From assembly GCA_001770935.1 (NCBI GenBank), contig MESI01000107.1:1-45946 (forward strand): a stretch of DNA of 45,946 bases, in the 5' to 3' direction. Source of the stretch: Burkholderiales bacterium RIFCSPLOWO2_12_FULL_61_40. Its GTDB lineage: Bacteria > Pseudomonadota > Gammaproteobacteria > Burkholderiales > Burkholderiaceae_C. The translations under genes were made by a program, and so were the position numbers. The notes under the pieces were generated by a model. It worked only from the letters and a program-made list of their open reading frames with translations. It ran no database searches and was not told the origin of the DNA. This document shows, in pieces, positions 9,216 to 17,679 of the stretch (position 1 is its first letter; each line of letters begins with the position of its first letter).

Positions 9216-9962
9216 ATGCGCTTCGATGTGCTCACCCTGTTTCCGGAATTGTTCGCACCCTTTTTGACGGTCGGTGTGACCCGCCGTGCCTTTGACCAAA
9301 AAATGGTTGATGTCCAATTGACCAATCCCAGAGACTTTGCTGCTGGCAATTACCGCCGTGTAGATGATCGTCCGTTCGGTGGCGGGCCGGGCATGGTGAT
9401 GATGGCAGAGCCCTTAAGCCGGGCGATTGAAAGCATACGATCCTTACGGATCGATTCGGCTCCTGTTGTCTTATTTTCCCCCATTGGTAAACGTCTGGAC
9501 CATGCCGCAGTGCAGCGCTGGTCAGATTCTTCCGGTGCTATTTTGGTGTGTGGTCGGTACGAGGGTTTGGACCAGCGCTTCATCGACTCTTATGTGGACG
9601 AGCAAATCAGTTTGGGGGATTTTGTGCTTTCCGGCGGCGAGCTGGCGGCGATGGCGCTACTGGATGCTGTGGCCCGCTTGCAACCGGGGGTTTTGTCGGA
9701 CCAGGACAGCCACCACTATGACAGTTTTAACCCCGCCTTGGATGGTTTGCTGGATTGCCCGCATTACACGCGACCCGAGGAGTTCAATGGGCAGACCGTC
9801 CCCGCAGTTTTGATGTCGGGGCACCATGCGCAGATTGAGCGGTGGCGGCGCGACCAGCGCTTGCGCTTGACGGCCTTGCATCGGCCAGATTTGCTTGCCA
9901 TTGCCAGGGCAGCGGGGCACCTCACGCCGTCGGATGAGGCTGCATTACGGGCCTGTAAATGA
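9216..9962 (+). CDS. trmD: tRNA (guanine-N1)-methyltransferase TrmD
   Basis: A 248-residue SPOUT-class (trefoil-knot) methyltransferase that makes m1G37 in tRNAs reading CNN-type codons, preventing +1 frameshifting. The sequence begins MRFDVLTLFPELFAPFLTVG and carries RPFGGGPGMVMMAEPL, the knot/AdoMet region LVCGRYEGLDQRFIDSYVDE followed by ISLGDFVLSGGELAAM, and the C-terminal LLDCPHYTRPEEF. The length matches the family. It is co-transcribed with rimM. The strong extended -10 promoter of rplS lies immediately downstream of its stop. Confidence 0.97.
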   Translation: MRFDVLTLFPELFAPFLTVGVTRRAFDQKMVDVQLTNPRDFAAGNYRRVDDRPFGGGPGMVMMAEPLSRAIESIRSLRIDSAPVVLFSPIGKRLDHAAVQRWSDSSGAILVCGRYEGLDQRFIDSYVDEQISLGDFVLSGGELAAMALLDAVARLQPGVLSDQDSHHYDSFNPALDGLLDCPHYTRPEEFNGQTVPAVLMSGHHAQIERWRRDQRLRLTALHRPDLLAIARAAGHLTPSDEAALRACK

Positions 9963-9965
9963 TAT

Positions 9966-9974
9966 TGCTATAAT
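9966..9974 (+). promoter_or_regulatory. Extended -10 promoter of rplS
   Basis: TGCTATAAT (TGn extended -10 plus consensus TATAAT) lies just after the trmD stop, giving rplS its own promoter with a leader of ~105 nt. A perfect small palindrome TCAAAGTCTTTGA lies in the leader at 10006-10018. Confidence 0.65.
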
Positions 9975-10084
9975 GGCGGGCTAACCGATCCTCTGTCCGG
10001 CCAACTCAAAGTCTTTGAAGCAATTGAAAGGCTTTGAATAGTGTCAATTCCGATGCTGGCGCGCGCACGATCACGAAGGAAATC

Positions 10085-10453
10085 ATGAACCTGATTCAAA
10101 CCCTTGAGCAAGAAGAAATTGCTCGTCTTGGGAAAGCTATTCCCGAATTCTCCCCTGGCGACACCGTTATCGTGAGCGTCAATGTGGTTGAAGGTACGCG
10201 CAAACGTGTGCAGGCTTACGAAGGTGTTGTGATTGCCAAGCGCAATCGCGGCCTCAACAGCGGCTTCATCGTTCGCAAGATTTCCAGCGGCGAAGGCGTG
10301 GAGCGTACGTTCCAGACCTACAGCCCCCTGATCGCTGGTATCGAAGTGAAGCGTCGTGGTGACGTGCGTCGTGCCAAGCTGTACTACTTGCGTGATCGCA
10401 GCGGTAAGTCGGCACGTATCAAGGAAAAATTGCCAGCCAAGAAAACCAAATAA
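10085..10453 (+). CDS. rplS: 50S ribosomal protein bL19
   Basis: A 122-residue bL19, a large-subunit protein at the 30S-50S interface. Recognisable are [20 protein letters not shown], the [20 protein letters not shown] barrel strand and [20 protein letters not shown] near the end. ATG 10085 is chosen because GAAGGAAA precedes it and because the 17 in-frame residues upstream are not part of the family. A terminator follows 28 nt after the stop. Confidence 0.98.
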   Translation: MNLIQTLEQEEIARLGKAIPEFSPGDTVIVSVNVVEGTRKRVQAYEGVVIAKRNRGLNSGFIVRKISSGEGVERTFQTYSPLIAGIEVKRRGDVRRAKLYYLRDRSGKSARIKEKLPAKKTK

Positions 10454-10480
10454 GCCACTGTCCAAGTTCGCTTTTTTTGG

Positions 10481-10517
10481 AAAAACCGCCCTGGCTTACG
10501 CTTGTGGCGGTTTTTTT
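10481..10517 (+). terminator. Terminator after rplS
   Basis: AAAAACCGCC pairs with GGCGGTTTTT across a 15-nt loop, followed by further T's. It lies 27 nt after the rplS stop and reaches to within ~40 nt of the next CDS start. Confidence 0.85.
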
Positions 10518-10558
10518 ATGGCGTTTCAACAGCCGTTTCGCTTCCTGGGAATACCGCT

Positions 10559-11233
10559 TTGACCGCATTGCCGTCTTTTGACCCCCGCCGCGTGCCCGTG
10601 CACTGTGTCGATGCCCATCTTCCGATGGTCAAGACGCAATCACTGCATCCGCTGGCCTTGGTACAGCGGTTTGCCAACCCGCCCGTCTGGACGCCTGAAG
10701 TCTTGGCGGAGGCGCGGTTTGTTGACCGCGCGCCGGTTCATGCGGCCGTGTTAATCCCTCTGGTGATGCGGGAGCGGTTGATGGTGTTGCTCACCGAGCG
10801 AACCACGCATTTATCAAGCCACTCTGGACAAGTCGCATTTCCAGGGGGTAAAGCCGATGTGCAGGATGCCAACGCCACCGCTACGGCTTTGCGTGAGGCA
10901 CATGAAGAGGTGGGTCTTGCCCCCCAATTCGTACAAATTCTCGGAACGCTTCCCACCTACACCACGGGCAGTGCCTTTGTCGTGACACCCGTGGTTGCCT
11001 TGGTGCGAGAGGGGTTTGACATCACGCCCAACCCTTACGAAGTGGCCGATGTGTTTGAAGTTCCACTGGAGTTTCTGATGAACCCCGCACACCACCGCCA
11101 CCACGCCGTTGACTGGGCGGGTCAGCGGCGCGAATGGCTGTCGATGCCCTACATGGACGCCGGGAAAGAGCGGTTTATTTGGGGCGCCACCGCCGGAATG
11201 ATCCGCAACCTGTACCGTTTCTTGCGGGTTTAA
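10559..11233 (+). CDS. Nudix hydrolase, CoA pyrophosphatase (NudL/Pcd1) type
   Basis: A ~224-residue Nudix protein of the coenzyme-A diphosphatase subfamily, which cleaves CoA to 3',5'-ADP and phosphopantetheine. It shows the subfamily signature SSHSGQVAFPGGKADVQDAN running into the Nudix box ...TALREAHEEVGL with the RE-x-x-EE-x-G core. C-terminal residues include the FEVPLEFLMNPAHH stretch. The start is uncertain. There is no ATG near the conserved N-terminal PSFDPRRVPV motif, so TTG 10559 (or TTG 10568) is proposed; the next ATG, 10625, would remove conserved residues. The open frame extends back to 10502 into the rplS terminator, which is unlikely to be translated. Confidence 0.88.
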   Translation: MTALPSFDPRRVPVHCVDAHLPMVKTQSLHPLALVQRFANPPVWTPEVLAEARFVDRAPVHAAVLIPLVMRERLMVLLTERTTHLSSHSGQVAFPGGKADVQDANATATALREAHEEVGLAPQFVQILGTLPTYTTGSAFVVTPVVALVREGFDITPNPYEVADVFEVPLEFLMNPAHHRHHAVDWAGQRREWLSMPYMDAGKERFIWGATAGMIRNLYRFLRV

Positions 11234-11275
11234 ATTTTTGCCAGTCGGCCTGAATGGGGTCGCTATGATTGGCGC

Positions 11276-12196
11276 ATGAGCTTTATCTCCATCCTACTTG
11301 CGCTGCTGCTGGAACAGGCCAGACCCCTGGCCCAAGTCAACCCAGTCCACAACAGCATACGGAACTGGATTCGCTGGGTATTGCGGAATTTTGATGCCGG
11401 CAAACCACACCACGCTTGGCTGGCATGGTGGATTGCCGTGGTGGCGCCTGGTGTGCTGGTGTTGGCGGTGCACTGGCTATTGATTTGGTCGCTGGGTTGG
11501 ATCGCTGCGGCCGTGTGGAGCGTGGCCATTCTGTATTCCACGCTCGGGTTTCGCCAGTTCAGCCACCATTTCACGGAAATCCGTGACGCGCTGGATGCGG
11601 GTGACGAAAATCAGGCACGCCAGTTGCTGGCGCAGTGGATGCGGATGGACGCCAGCACCTTGCCGCGCAATGAAATTGTGCGCCACGTCATTGAACACTC
11701 TGTGCTTTCGGCCCATCGCTATGTGTTCGGAGTCCTGGCTTGGTACACCGTGTTGGCGGCCTTGGGCTTGGGCCCGGTAGGCGCCGTGGTGTACCGCGTG
11801 AGCGAATACCTGGGGCGCTATGTCAATCGGCCTGAGCGGCCTTCCAGCCCGCCCATCAGTGCAGCCATGAAGGCCAACGCCACCCAAGCCTGGTCTGCCA
11901 TGGACTGGCTGCCTGCGCGCGTGACGGCGCTGGGGTTTGCTTTTGTGGGAAGTTTCGAAGAGGCGGTGGATGGCTGGCGTCAGCAGGAACAGAATTCCCC
12001 AGGTGACAACGATGGCGTGGTGTTGGCAGCAACCTCCGGCGCCATCAACGTCAAGCTCAGTCCGCAAGATCGCCCTGGAGCCGGTCAAACCCCGCAGGCC
12101 GTCCATCTGCGGGCCGTTGTGGGGCTGGTCTGGCGCAACGTGGTGATGTGGATGGTGTTTTTGGCCTTGATTTCATTGGCCAAGCTGATCACCTGA
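11276..12196 (+). CDS. CobD/CbiB-family membrane protein
   Basis: A 306-residue inner-membrane protein with the N-terminal motif SFISILLALLLEQARPL and about five hydrophobic segments (e.g. residues ~47-80, ~140-165 and ~285-304). The middle GFRQFSHHFTEIRDALDAGD stretch resembles the adenosylcobinamide-phosphate synthase CbiB/CobD superfamily. True CobD makes the aminopropanol linkage of cobalamin. No other cobalamin gene is nearby, and this divergent betaproteobacterial subgroup is usually found outside cob operons, so a cobalamin role is doubtful. It ends 6 nt before the convergent rsgA stop. Confidence 0.75.
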   Translation: MSFISILLALLLEQARPLAQVNPVHNSIRNWIRWVLRNFDAGKPHHAWLAWWIAVVAPGVLVLAVHWLLIWSLGWIAAAVWSVAILYSTLGFRQFSHHFTEIRDALDAGDENQARQLLAQWMRMDASTLPRNEIVRHVIEHSVLSAHRYVFGVLAWYTVLAALGLGPVGAVVYRVSEYLGRYVNRPERPSSPPISAAMKANATQAWSAMDWLPARVTALGFAFVGSFEEAVDGWRQQEQNSPGDNDGVVLAATSGAINVKLSPQDRPGAGQTPQAVHLRAVVGLVWRNVVMWMVFLALISLAKLIT

Positions 12197-12202
12197 GTTG
12201 GC

Positions 12203-13159
12203 TCAATAGCGCTTTTGCGACAGCTCTGCAAATAAATCGCTATATATTTTATAGCGCCTTGCGCTTATTCCACTTGGGCTAGAGGTGGATTTGAGGGTTG
12301 AAATCACCCCGCACCCCGGTTCATGCAGGTGGGTGCAGTTGTAAAACTTGCAATCCGACGCAAAAGCCTTGATGTCCGGCATCAGCGCGGCCAGGTGCAT
12401 CGGATCGATGTGGTTCAGGCCAAATTCCTGAAACCCCGGTGAATCAATCACGGCCGTGTGGCTGGCCCTGTCCACCCAGTACAGGCTGGTGCTGGTGGTG
12501 GTGTGTTTGCCGGAATTCAGCGCGGTGGAAATTTCATTGGTCAGCACCTGTGCACCGGGCACCAAGCGGTTGATCAAGGTGCTTTTTCCTGCGCCTGAGG
12601 GCCCCAACACCAAGGTGGTTTTGCCCGCGAGCAAGGGCGTCAAAACATGCATATCGCCGGTCCCGGTAGGGCTCTCCCGTTCAGATTCCTCCTGGCGTGT
12701 GCGGGGCTTGAGTGCCAGGGGCAATACGCTGTAGCCCATGTCGCGGAACACCCCCAGCCGATCCCAGGCTTGGGCAAAGGGCTGAACCAGGTCGCTTTTG
12801 TTGAGGGCGATGATGGGGCGGATGCGTTCGGCCTCGGCTGCAATCAAGGCGCGCGCGAGTTGACTCTCGGAGTACTCGGGTTCTGCCGCAATCAGAATCA
12901 GCACCTGGTCCAAATTCGCGGCAAACGATTTGGTTCGGATCTCGTCTTGCCGGTAAAACAGATTGCGCCGGGGTTCCACTTTTTCGATGGTCCCCTCATC
13001 TTCCGTCGCTTGCCAAAGGACGCGGTCACCCACCACGGATTGGCTTTTCTTGCCGCGGGGATGGCAGATCAGCCGCCGACCGTCGTCGGTTTCGACCCAT
13101 ACATGGCGGCCATGGCCGGCAACGACCAGTCCGGGTTCGAGTTGAGAGGAGGTTGCCAA
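12203..13159 (-). CDS. rsgA: Ribosome small-subunit-dependent GTPase RsgA
   Basis: A ~318-residue, circularly permuted GTPase (YjeQ/RsgA) that acts in late 30S maturation. It has an N-terminal OB fold (GLVVAGHGRHVWVETDDGRR), then G4 NKSDL, G1 GPSGAGKSTLINRL, G3 DSPGFQEFGL and the C-terminal zinc finger DCKFYNCTHLHEPGCGV. TTG 13159 is proposed as the start because it lies just before the OB fold; the longer open frame overlaps phhB and looks non-coding. It is 13 nt downstream of phhB in a three-gene minus-strand operon. The C-terminal ~25 codons are built from element A, yet keep the family-like RRYKIYSDLFAEL helix. Confidence 0.92.
   Translation of the reverse strand: MATSSQLEPGLVVAGHGRHVWVETDDGRRLICHPRGKKSQSVVGDRVLWQATEDEGTIEKVEPRRNLFYRQDEIRTKSFAANLDQVLILIAAEPEYSESQLARALIAAEAERIRPIIALNKSDLVQPFAQAWDRLGVFRDMGYSVLPLALKPRTRQEESERESPTGTGDMHVLTPLLAGKTTLVLGPSGAGKSTLINRLVPGAQVLTNEISTALNSGKHTTTSTSLYWVDRASHTAVIDSPGFQEFGLNHIDPMHLAALMPDIKAFASDCKFYNCTHLHEPGCGVISTLKSTSSPSGISARRYKIYSDLFAELSQKRY
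12234..12292 (-). repeat. Element A copy forming the rsgA C-terminal codons
   Basis: On the minus strand: AAATCCACCTCTAGCCCAAG, then TGGAATAAGCGCAAGGCGCT and ATAAAATATATAGC. This is the full dispersed element in sense orientation but in a frame one base off from most other copies, giving KSTSSPSGISARRYKIYS. Confidence 0.8.
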
Positions 13160-13172
13160 TGGGTGTCCGGCT

Positions 13173-13514
13173 TCAGTCGGGTTGAATGAGTGCGTCGACC
13201 AAGGCGGCGCATTTGAAATCGTTGAGGGATATGCCCTGCACATCATGGGTATGCCAGCGCACGCTGCAGGCCTTGAACTGCACGAGCAAATCGGGGTGGT
13301 GGTCCTGGCGCTCGGCGATGTAGGCAACGGCATTGGCGAAAGCCATGGTTTCCAGGTAACTGTCGAAGCGATACGTTTTTTCGATCGCCACGTCGGAGCC
13401 GTCGCCGTGCAACTTCCAGCCGTCGATTTGCGCCATTTTTGCTATGATTTGCGTAGCACCAAGCGCCATCGTTGCGCGGGCTGCAGGCTCTTTTGGCTTC
13501 AATAGTGAGTCCAT
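13173..13514 (-). CDS. phhB: 4a-hydroxytetrahydrobiopterin dehydratase (pterin-4a-carbinolamine dehydratase)
   Basis: A 113-residue PCD enzyme that recycles the pterin cofactor of aromatic amino-acid hydroxylases. The core motifs ETMAFANAVAYIAERQDHHP and FKACSVRWHTHDVQGISLND contain the catalytic His-His...His arrangement. The protein is slightly longer at the N-terminus than typical, with MDSLLKPKEPAARATM preceding the usual start, so ATG 13469 is an alternative. Part of the N-terminus (GATQIIAKM) is a fragment of element A. ATG 13514 lies one nucleotide after the M48 peptidase stop, so the two are coupled. No phenylalanine hydroxylase gene is in the window. Confidence 0.93.
   Translation of the reverse strand: MDSLLKPKEPAARATMALGATQIIAKMAQIDGWKLHGDGSDVAIEKTYRFDSYLETMAFANAVAYIAERQDHHPDLLVQFKACSVRWHTHDVQGISLNDFKCAALVDALIQPD
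13436..13460 (-). repeat. Partial element A copy in phhB
   Basis: Minus strand GCTACGCAAATCATAGCAAA matches the right end of element A (compare the copy at 22801-22860). Only ~25 bp are recognisable, so this is the least certain copy. Confidence 0.5.
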
Positions 13515-13515
13515 G

Positions 13516-14808
13516 TTAACTTGCCGCCAGTGTCGTGTGCATGCGCCCCAGCCGCTCGGATGCCGGCGGGTGGGAGTAATAAAACTTCACGTACACCGGA
13601 TCGGGTGTGAGGGTTGATGCATTGTCCTGGTACAGCTTGAGCAAGGCGGACGTCAGATCGGGGCCGCTGGTCTGGGCCACGGCGTAGGCATCGGCTTCAA
13701 ACTCGTGTTGGCGCGACATCTGGGCAAATACAGGGCCCAGGAAGCTGCCCGCCATGGGCATGACCATCATGAACAGCAACAGGGCGAGGGCGTCGTTGGC
13801 GGCTTTCATATTGGGTAGCACGCCCAAGCCGGTATAAAACCAGGCCTGCTGGCTGACCCAGCCCAGCAAGGCAAATCCAAGCAAGCTGGCTGCAAACAGG
13901 GAGGCGACGCGTTTGACGATGTGCCGGTGTTTGAAGTGCCCCAACTCGTGGGCCAACACGGCATCCACTTCCGGGGGCGTCAGCTGCTGGAGCAGGGTGT
14001 CGTAAAAAACCACGCGTTTGGATGCGCCAAAGCCGGTGAAGTAGGCATTGGCGTGGGCGCTGCGCTTGCTGCCATCCATCACAAAGAAGCCTTTGGCGCT
14101 AAAGCCGCAGCGTGCCATCAATTGGTGGACCCGGCTTTCCAGTGCTGGGTCTTGCAGGGGCTTGAACTGGTTGAACAGCGGTGCAATCCAGGTCGGATAG
14201 ACCAGCAGGGCCAACAGGTTGAAACCCATCCATACGCCCCAGGTCCACAGCCACCACCATGGCCCTGTGGCGCCCATCATCCAAAGCACCAGAGCGGCCA
14301 GCGGAAGACCGATCAAGGCCGACAGCAGGGTGGACTTCGCCAAGTCTTGTACCCACAAGGTCACACGCGTCTTGTTGAACCCGAAACGCTGCTCGATCAC
14401 AAAGGTCTGGTACAGCGTGAACGGTAAATCCAGGACGGCGTTGACCACAATGAAGGCTGCCAGCAAAGCCACCTGTTGCGCCAAACCGGGACCCCACAGG
14501 TCTGCCAAGATCTGGTTCAGCCAGGAAAGCCCACCCAGTAAAGTCCAGCACAGGGTGATGCCTGCGCCCCAAGCCATCTCCAGCAAAGAAAAACGCGACT
14601 TGGCAATGGTGTAGTCGGCGGCCTTTTGGTGCGCCTGCAAGCTGATTTTGGTGGCAAAAGCGGCAGGGACGGCATGGCGGTGCTGCGCGACGTGGCGCAG
14701 CTGGCGGCTGGTCAACCAGAGCTTCAGCAGCAAACTGGCCGACAGTGCCAGCGTAAACGCCAAGGTGGTGAGCAGGGAGGCGGAAACGTTAGGGGAAAAT
14801 TCTGTCAT
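13516..14808 (-). CDS. M48 family metallopeptidase (Ste24/CAAX-prenyl-protease-like)
   Basis: A 430-residue integral-membrane zinc protease of the Ste24 type. The zinc motif VLAHELGHFKHRHIVKR (HExxH) and the third ligand in HEFEADAYAVAQTSG are intact. Typical Ste24-family stretches such as YTIAKSRFSLLEM, FVIEQRFGFNKT and GSKRSAHANAYFTGFGASKR are present, with six or so membrane segments. Bacterial members are probably membrane-protein quality-control proteases, since prenylated substrates are absent. ATG 14808 gives MTEFSPNVSASLL; the frame extends further upstream but overlaps orn and is not used. It is divergent from orn with a 36-nt gap, so the two promoters must overlap. It heads the phhB-rsgA operon. 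Confidence 0.92.
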   Translation of the reverse strand: MTEFSPNVSASLLTTLAFTLALSASLLLKLWLTSRQLRHVAQHRHAVPAAFATKISLQAHQKAADYTIAKSRFSLLEMAWGAGITLCWTLLGGLSWLNQILADLWGPGLAQQVALLAAFIVVNAVLDLPFTLYQTFVIEQRFGFNKTRVTLWVQDLAKSTLLSALIGLPLAALVLWMMGATGPWWWLWTWGVWMGFNLLALLVYPTWIAPLFNQFKPLQDPALESRVHQLMARCGFSAKGFFVMDGSKRSAHANAYFTGFGASKRVVFYDTLLQQLTPPEVDAVLAHELGHFKHRHIVKRVASLFAASLLGFALLGWVSQQAWFYTGLGVLPNMKAANDALALLLFMMVMPMAGSFLGPVFAQMSRQHEFEADAYAVAQTSGPDLTSALLKLYQDNASTLTPDPVYVKFYYSHPPASERLGRMHTTLAAS

Positions 14809-14844
14809 GGGGCTGGAGTTTAGGCCATCGGTGACAATTGCGGG

Positions 14845-15414
14845 ATGGAAGAAATTACCCCCCCGCTTGCCAAAGCAGATAAAAATCTCGTTTGGCTGGA
14901 TTGCGAGATGACTGGCCTGAATCCAGACCTCGATCGCATCATTGAAATCGCTGTTGTGGTGACGGGTCCCCACCTCCAGCCTCGGGTCGAAGGTCCGGTG
15001 CTGGTGATTCACCAAACGGATGCACAACTGAATTTGATGGACGCCTGGAACAGGGGCACCCATGGCAAGAGCGGTTTGATCGACAAGGTGCGGGCCTCCG
15101 TCACGACCGAAGCACAGGCCGAAGAGCAATTGATTGCCTTTCTGGGTCAGTATGTTTCCGCCAATGGTTCACCCATGTGTGGCAATTCGATTGGGCAGGA
15201 CCGCCGTTTCCTGGTGAAATACATGCCGCGCCTGGAGGCTTTTTTCCATTACCGCAACTTGGATGTGAGCACGCTCAAAGAGTTGTCCAAGCGCTGGCGG
15301 CCAGAGGTGTATGCATCGTTTAAAAAACAGCAACGCCATACCGCGCTGGCCGATGTGCATGAGTCCATTGACGAAATGGAACACTACCGCCAGCACTTCC
15401 TGAAGCTGGAATGA
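14845..15414 (+). CDS. orn: Oligoribonuclease
   Basis: A 189-residue DEDDh 3'-5' exonuclease that degrades 2-5-nt RNAs and pGpG, completing RNA and c-di-GMP turnover. The DEDDh motifs are all visible: [20 protein letters not shown] (D, E), [18 protein letters not shown] (D) and [14 protein letters not shown] (H, D). The length is normal. The start [20 protein letters not shown] lies in the short divergent gap with the M48 gene; no strong ribosome-binding site is seen. Confidence 0.97.
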   Translation: MEEITPPLAKADKNLVWLDCEMTGLNPDLDRIIEIAVVVTGPHLQPRVEGPVLVIHQTDAQLNLMDAWNRGTHGKSGLIDKVRASVTTEAQAEEQLIAFLGQYVSANGSPMCGNSIGQDRRFLVKYMPRLEAFFHYRNLDVSTLKELSKRWRPEVYASFKKQQRHTALADVHESIDEMEHYRQHFLKLE

Positions 15415-15677
15415 CCCGATTAATTACTGGGAATTAGGTAGAAACCCGAATCCGGTCTATAATCGAAGGCTGCACTGCAATCAGTAGTGCATATTTGTAC
15501 ATCTCCCTTCATTCACTGGGTCCAAAGCACATTTGCGTAGCAAGTTGTGCAGAAAAGGGCCCCCAGCGCTGATAGAACTCCTTGTGAGTCAGAGCCGGTT
15601 CCGTTTGATGGTTGATGTTTTTTAACCATTGACGGAGCAACCACACAGCGTGTGGTGCTTGCGTGTGAGAAAAAATC
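15415..15677 (+). promoter_or_regulatory. Promoter and ~200-nt leader of the DEAD-box helicase gene
   Basis: A consensus -10 TATAAT lies at 15458-15463 with a weak -35, giving a leader of about 205 nt before ATG 15678. It contains two clean hairpins: ATGGTT/AACCAT (15608-15629) and a 7-bp ACCACAC-AGC-GTGTGGT (15640-15656) ending 21 nt before the start codon. A five-codon ORF (ATG 15608 to TAA 15625) overlaps the first hairpin. Long structured leaders are known on cold-induced helicase mRNAs such as E. coli csdA/deaD; that comparison is inference. Confidence 0.55.
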
Positions 15678-17564
15678 ATGACTGACGCTTTTCAAGCGAC
15701 AGGCGAATTTGCGCCTGCCGAATCCTTTTCCAATACCGCTGTTGCCGAAATGCACGGTGAAGCCAATGCAGCTGAATTGTCTGCAGCGTCTGACGCCGCA
15801 GATGCACCCGAGGTGCCAAACGGCTTTATCGAACTCGGTCTTGCACCTGAGTTGATCCACGCGGTCAAGGACCTGGGCTATACCCAACCCACGACCGTGC
15901 AGGCGAAAGTCATTCCCATGGCTTTGCCTTCGGAGACAGCGGACCAGCAGGCTGCAAAATTCATCGACCTGATGGTGTCCAGCCAGACCGGTAGCGGCAA
16001 GACAGCCGCCTTCCTGTTGCCCGTGCTGCACACCTTGCTGAAGCAGCAAGCACAAGCCGAAGCCAAAGAGCGCGCCGACTACGAAGCGGCTGTGGCCGAT
16101 GCTGCTGCCAAAGGCGAAGCGCCTCCCAAGCGCGCCAAGCGCCAAGACCCCACCAACCCCCGCAACTTCAAAGCCGCCACGCCTGGCGCCTTGATCGTTT
16201 GCCCGACCCGTGAATTGGCGCAGCAAGTCGCGCATGACGCGATTGACCTGGTGCAGCATTGCCGCGGCCTGCGCATTGCCAACATCGTGGGCGGTATGCC
16301 CTACCAGTTGCAAATTGCCAAGCTGCAGAACGCCAATCTGGTGGTGGCTACCCCTGGCCGTCTGCTGGACCTGCAGCGCTCCATGCAAATCAAGCTGGAC
16401 CAAGTCCAGTTTTTGGTGGTGGACGAGGCCGACCGTATGTTGGACCTGGGCTTCTCGGACGATTTGGCTGAAATCAACCAACTCACCATTGGCCGCAAGC
16501 AAACCATGATGTTCAGCGCGACCTTTGCGCCGCGCATTCAGCAGTTGGCTGCCCGTGTCATGCGGGATGCCCAGCGCGTCACCATCGACAGCCCGCAGGA
16601 AAAACACGCCAACATCAAGCAAGTGCTGTTCTGGGCCGACAACGCCCAGCACAAACGCAAGCTGTTGGACCATTGGTTGCGTGACGCTGGCATCAACCAG
16701 GCCATCGTTTTTGCCAGCACCCAGATCGAGTGCGACGGCTTGGCCAATGATTTGCAACAAGACGGCTTCTCCGCCGTGGCTTTGCACGGCGCACTGAGCC
16801 AGGGTCTGCGCAACCGCCGCCTGATGGCCTTGCGCCAAGGCCAGGTGCAAATTCTGGTGGCAACCGACGTGGCCGCCCGTGGTATTGACGTACCCACGAT
16901 CACCCACGTGTTCAACTTCGGTCTGCCCATGAAGGCCGAGGACTACACCCACCGCATTGGCCGTACCGGCCGTGCAGGGCGCGATGGCCTGGCCATCACC
17001 TTTGCCGAGTTCCGTGACCGCCGCAAGATTTTTGATATCGAAGCCTATAGCCGCCAGCCCATCAAACCGGAAGTGATTCCAGGTCTGGAGCCCCAGCAAC
17101 GCATGCCTGAGTCGCGCCCCAGTTTTGGCGGTCGCGGTGATGGTCCAGGCCGTGGCCGCAGCAACGCTGGCCCCCGTGAAGGTGGATTCGGTGGTGGCAA
17201 CCGTGGTGGATTTGGTGGCCGTGATTCTGGACCCCGTGAAGGTTTCAGCTACGAGCGCAAGGGTGGTTTCAACGACCGCTTTGCCGGCGGTAACCGTGGT
17301 GGTGCACCTGCTCCCCGCGGCGATTTCGGTGCTCCGCGTGGCGACTTTGGCGGTGCCCCCAAGGGCAACTTCGCACCGCGCGGTGACTTCGCGCCCCGTG
17401 GTGATTTCGGCGCCCCGCGTGGTGACTTTGGTGCGCCCCGTGGCGACTTCGCCGCACGCAAGCCCGCCTTCGGCAAGCCCACCGGTTTTGCCAAACCCGG
17501 CAACGGCGGCAAGGTGTTTGTGCCACGTGACTCCAAGAAGCGCAGCGCACGCAACTCTGACTGA
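15678..17564 (+). CDS. DEAD-box ATP-dependent RNA helicase
   Basis: A 628-residue DEAD-box helicase. Motifs run in order: Q motif GYTQPTTVQAKVIPM, I SSQTGSGKTAAFLLP, Ia PTRELAQQ, ATPGRLLD, II DEADRMLDLGF, III FSATF, V TDVAARGIDVPT and VI HRIGRTGRAGRDG. A charged ~60-residue insertion separates motif I from Ia. The ~150-residue tail is Gly/Arg-rich and ends with about eight tandem RGDFGAP-like units (17317-17455), an unstructured RNA-binding tail. Such proteins remodel rRNA precursors and mRNA, often in the cold; RhlE- versus DeaD-type is not settled by sequence alone. The gene is monocistronic, with a long leader and a strong terminator. Confidence 0.93.
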   Translation: MTDAFQATGEFAPAESFSNTAVAEMHGEANAAELSAASDAADAPEVPNGFIELGLAPELIHAVKDLGYTQPTTVQAKVIPMALPSETADQQAAKFIDLMVSSQTGSGKTAAFLLPVLHTLLKQQAQAEAKERADYEAAVADAAAKGEAPPKRAKRQDPTNPRNFKAATPGALIVCPTRELAQQVAHDAIDLVQHCRGLRIANIVGGMPYQLQIAKLQNANLVVATPGRLLDLQRSMQIKLDQVQFLVVDEADRMLDLGFSDDLAEINQLTIGRKQTMMFSATFAPRIQQLAARVMRDAQRVTIDSPQEKHANIKQVLFWADNAQHKRKLLDHWLRDAGINQAIVFASTQIECDGLANDLQQDGFSAVALHGALSQGLRNRRLMALRQGQVQILVATDVAARGIDVPTITHVFNFGLPMKAEDYTHRIGRTGRAGRDGLAITFAEFRDRRKIFDIEAYSRQPIKPEVIPGLEPQQRMPESRPSFGGRGDGPGRGRSNAGPREGGFGGGNRGGFGGRDSGPREGFSYERKGGFNDRFAGGNRGGAPAPRGDFGAPRGDFGGAPKGNFAPRGDFAPRGDFGAPRGDFGAPRGDFAARKPAFGKPTGFAKPGNGGKVFVPRDSKKRSARNSD

Positions 17565-17584
17565 TCTGTACTGATCGGAACAGC

Positions 17585-17611
17585 AAAAAGGCCTCTTCTG
17601 AGGCCTTTTTT
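17585..17611 (+). terminator. Terminator between the helicase and dehydrogenase genes (bidirectional)
   Basis: Perfect 11-bp stem AAAAAGGCCTC / GAGGCCTTTTT with loop TTCT and a T-run on both strands. It serves the helicase gene and could also serve the convergent dehydrogenase gene, whose stop is at 17680. Confidence 0.95.
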
Positions 17612-17679
17612 GTGTCTGTTGGAAACAGAAAATGTGAGCTATGGGGGCAACGACCTATCGCATCGATATGGAAATGGAA

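Noticed and set aside
17317..17455. Short tandem DNA repeats, considered as a CRISPR-like array
   Set aside because: They encode RGDFGAP-like units of the helicase tail in frame, with no spacers.
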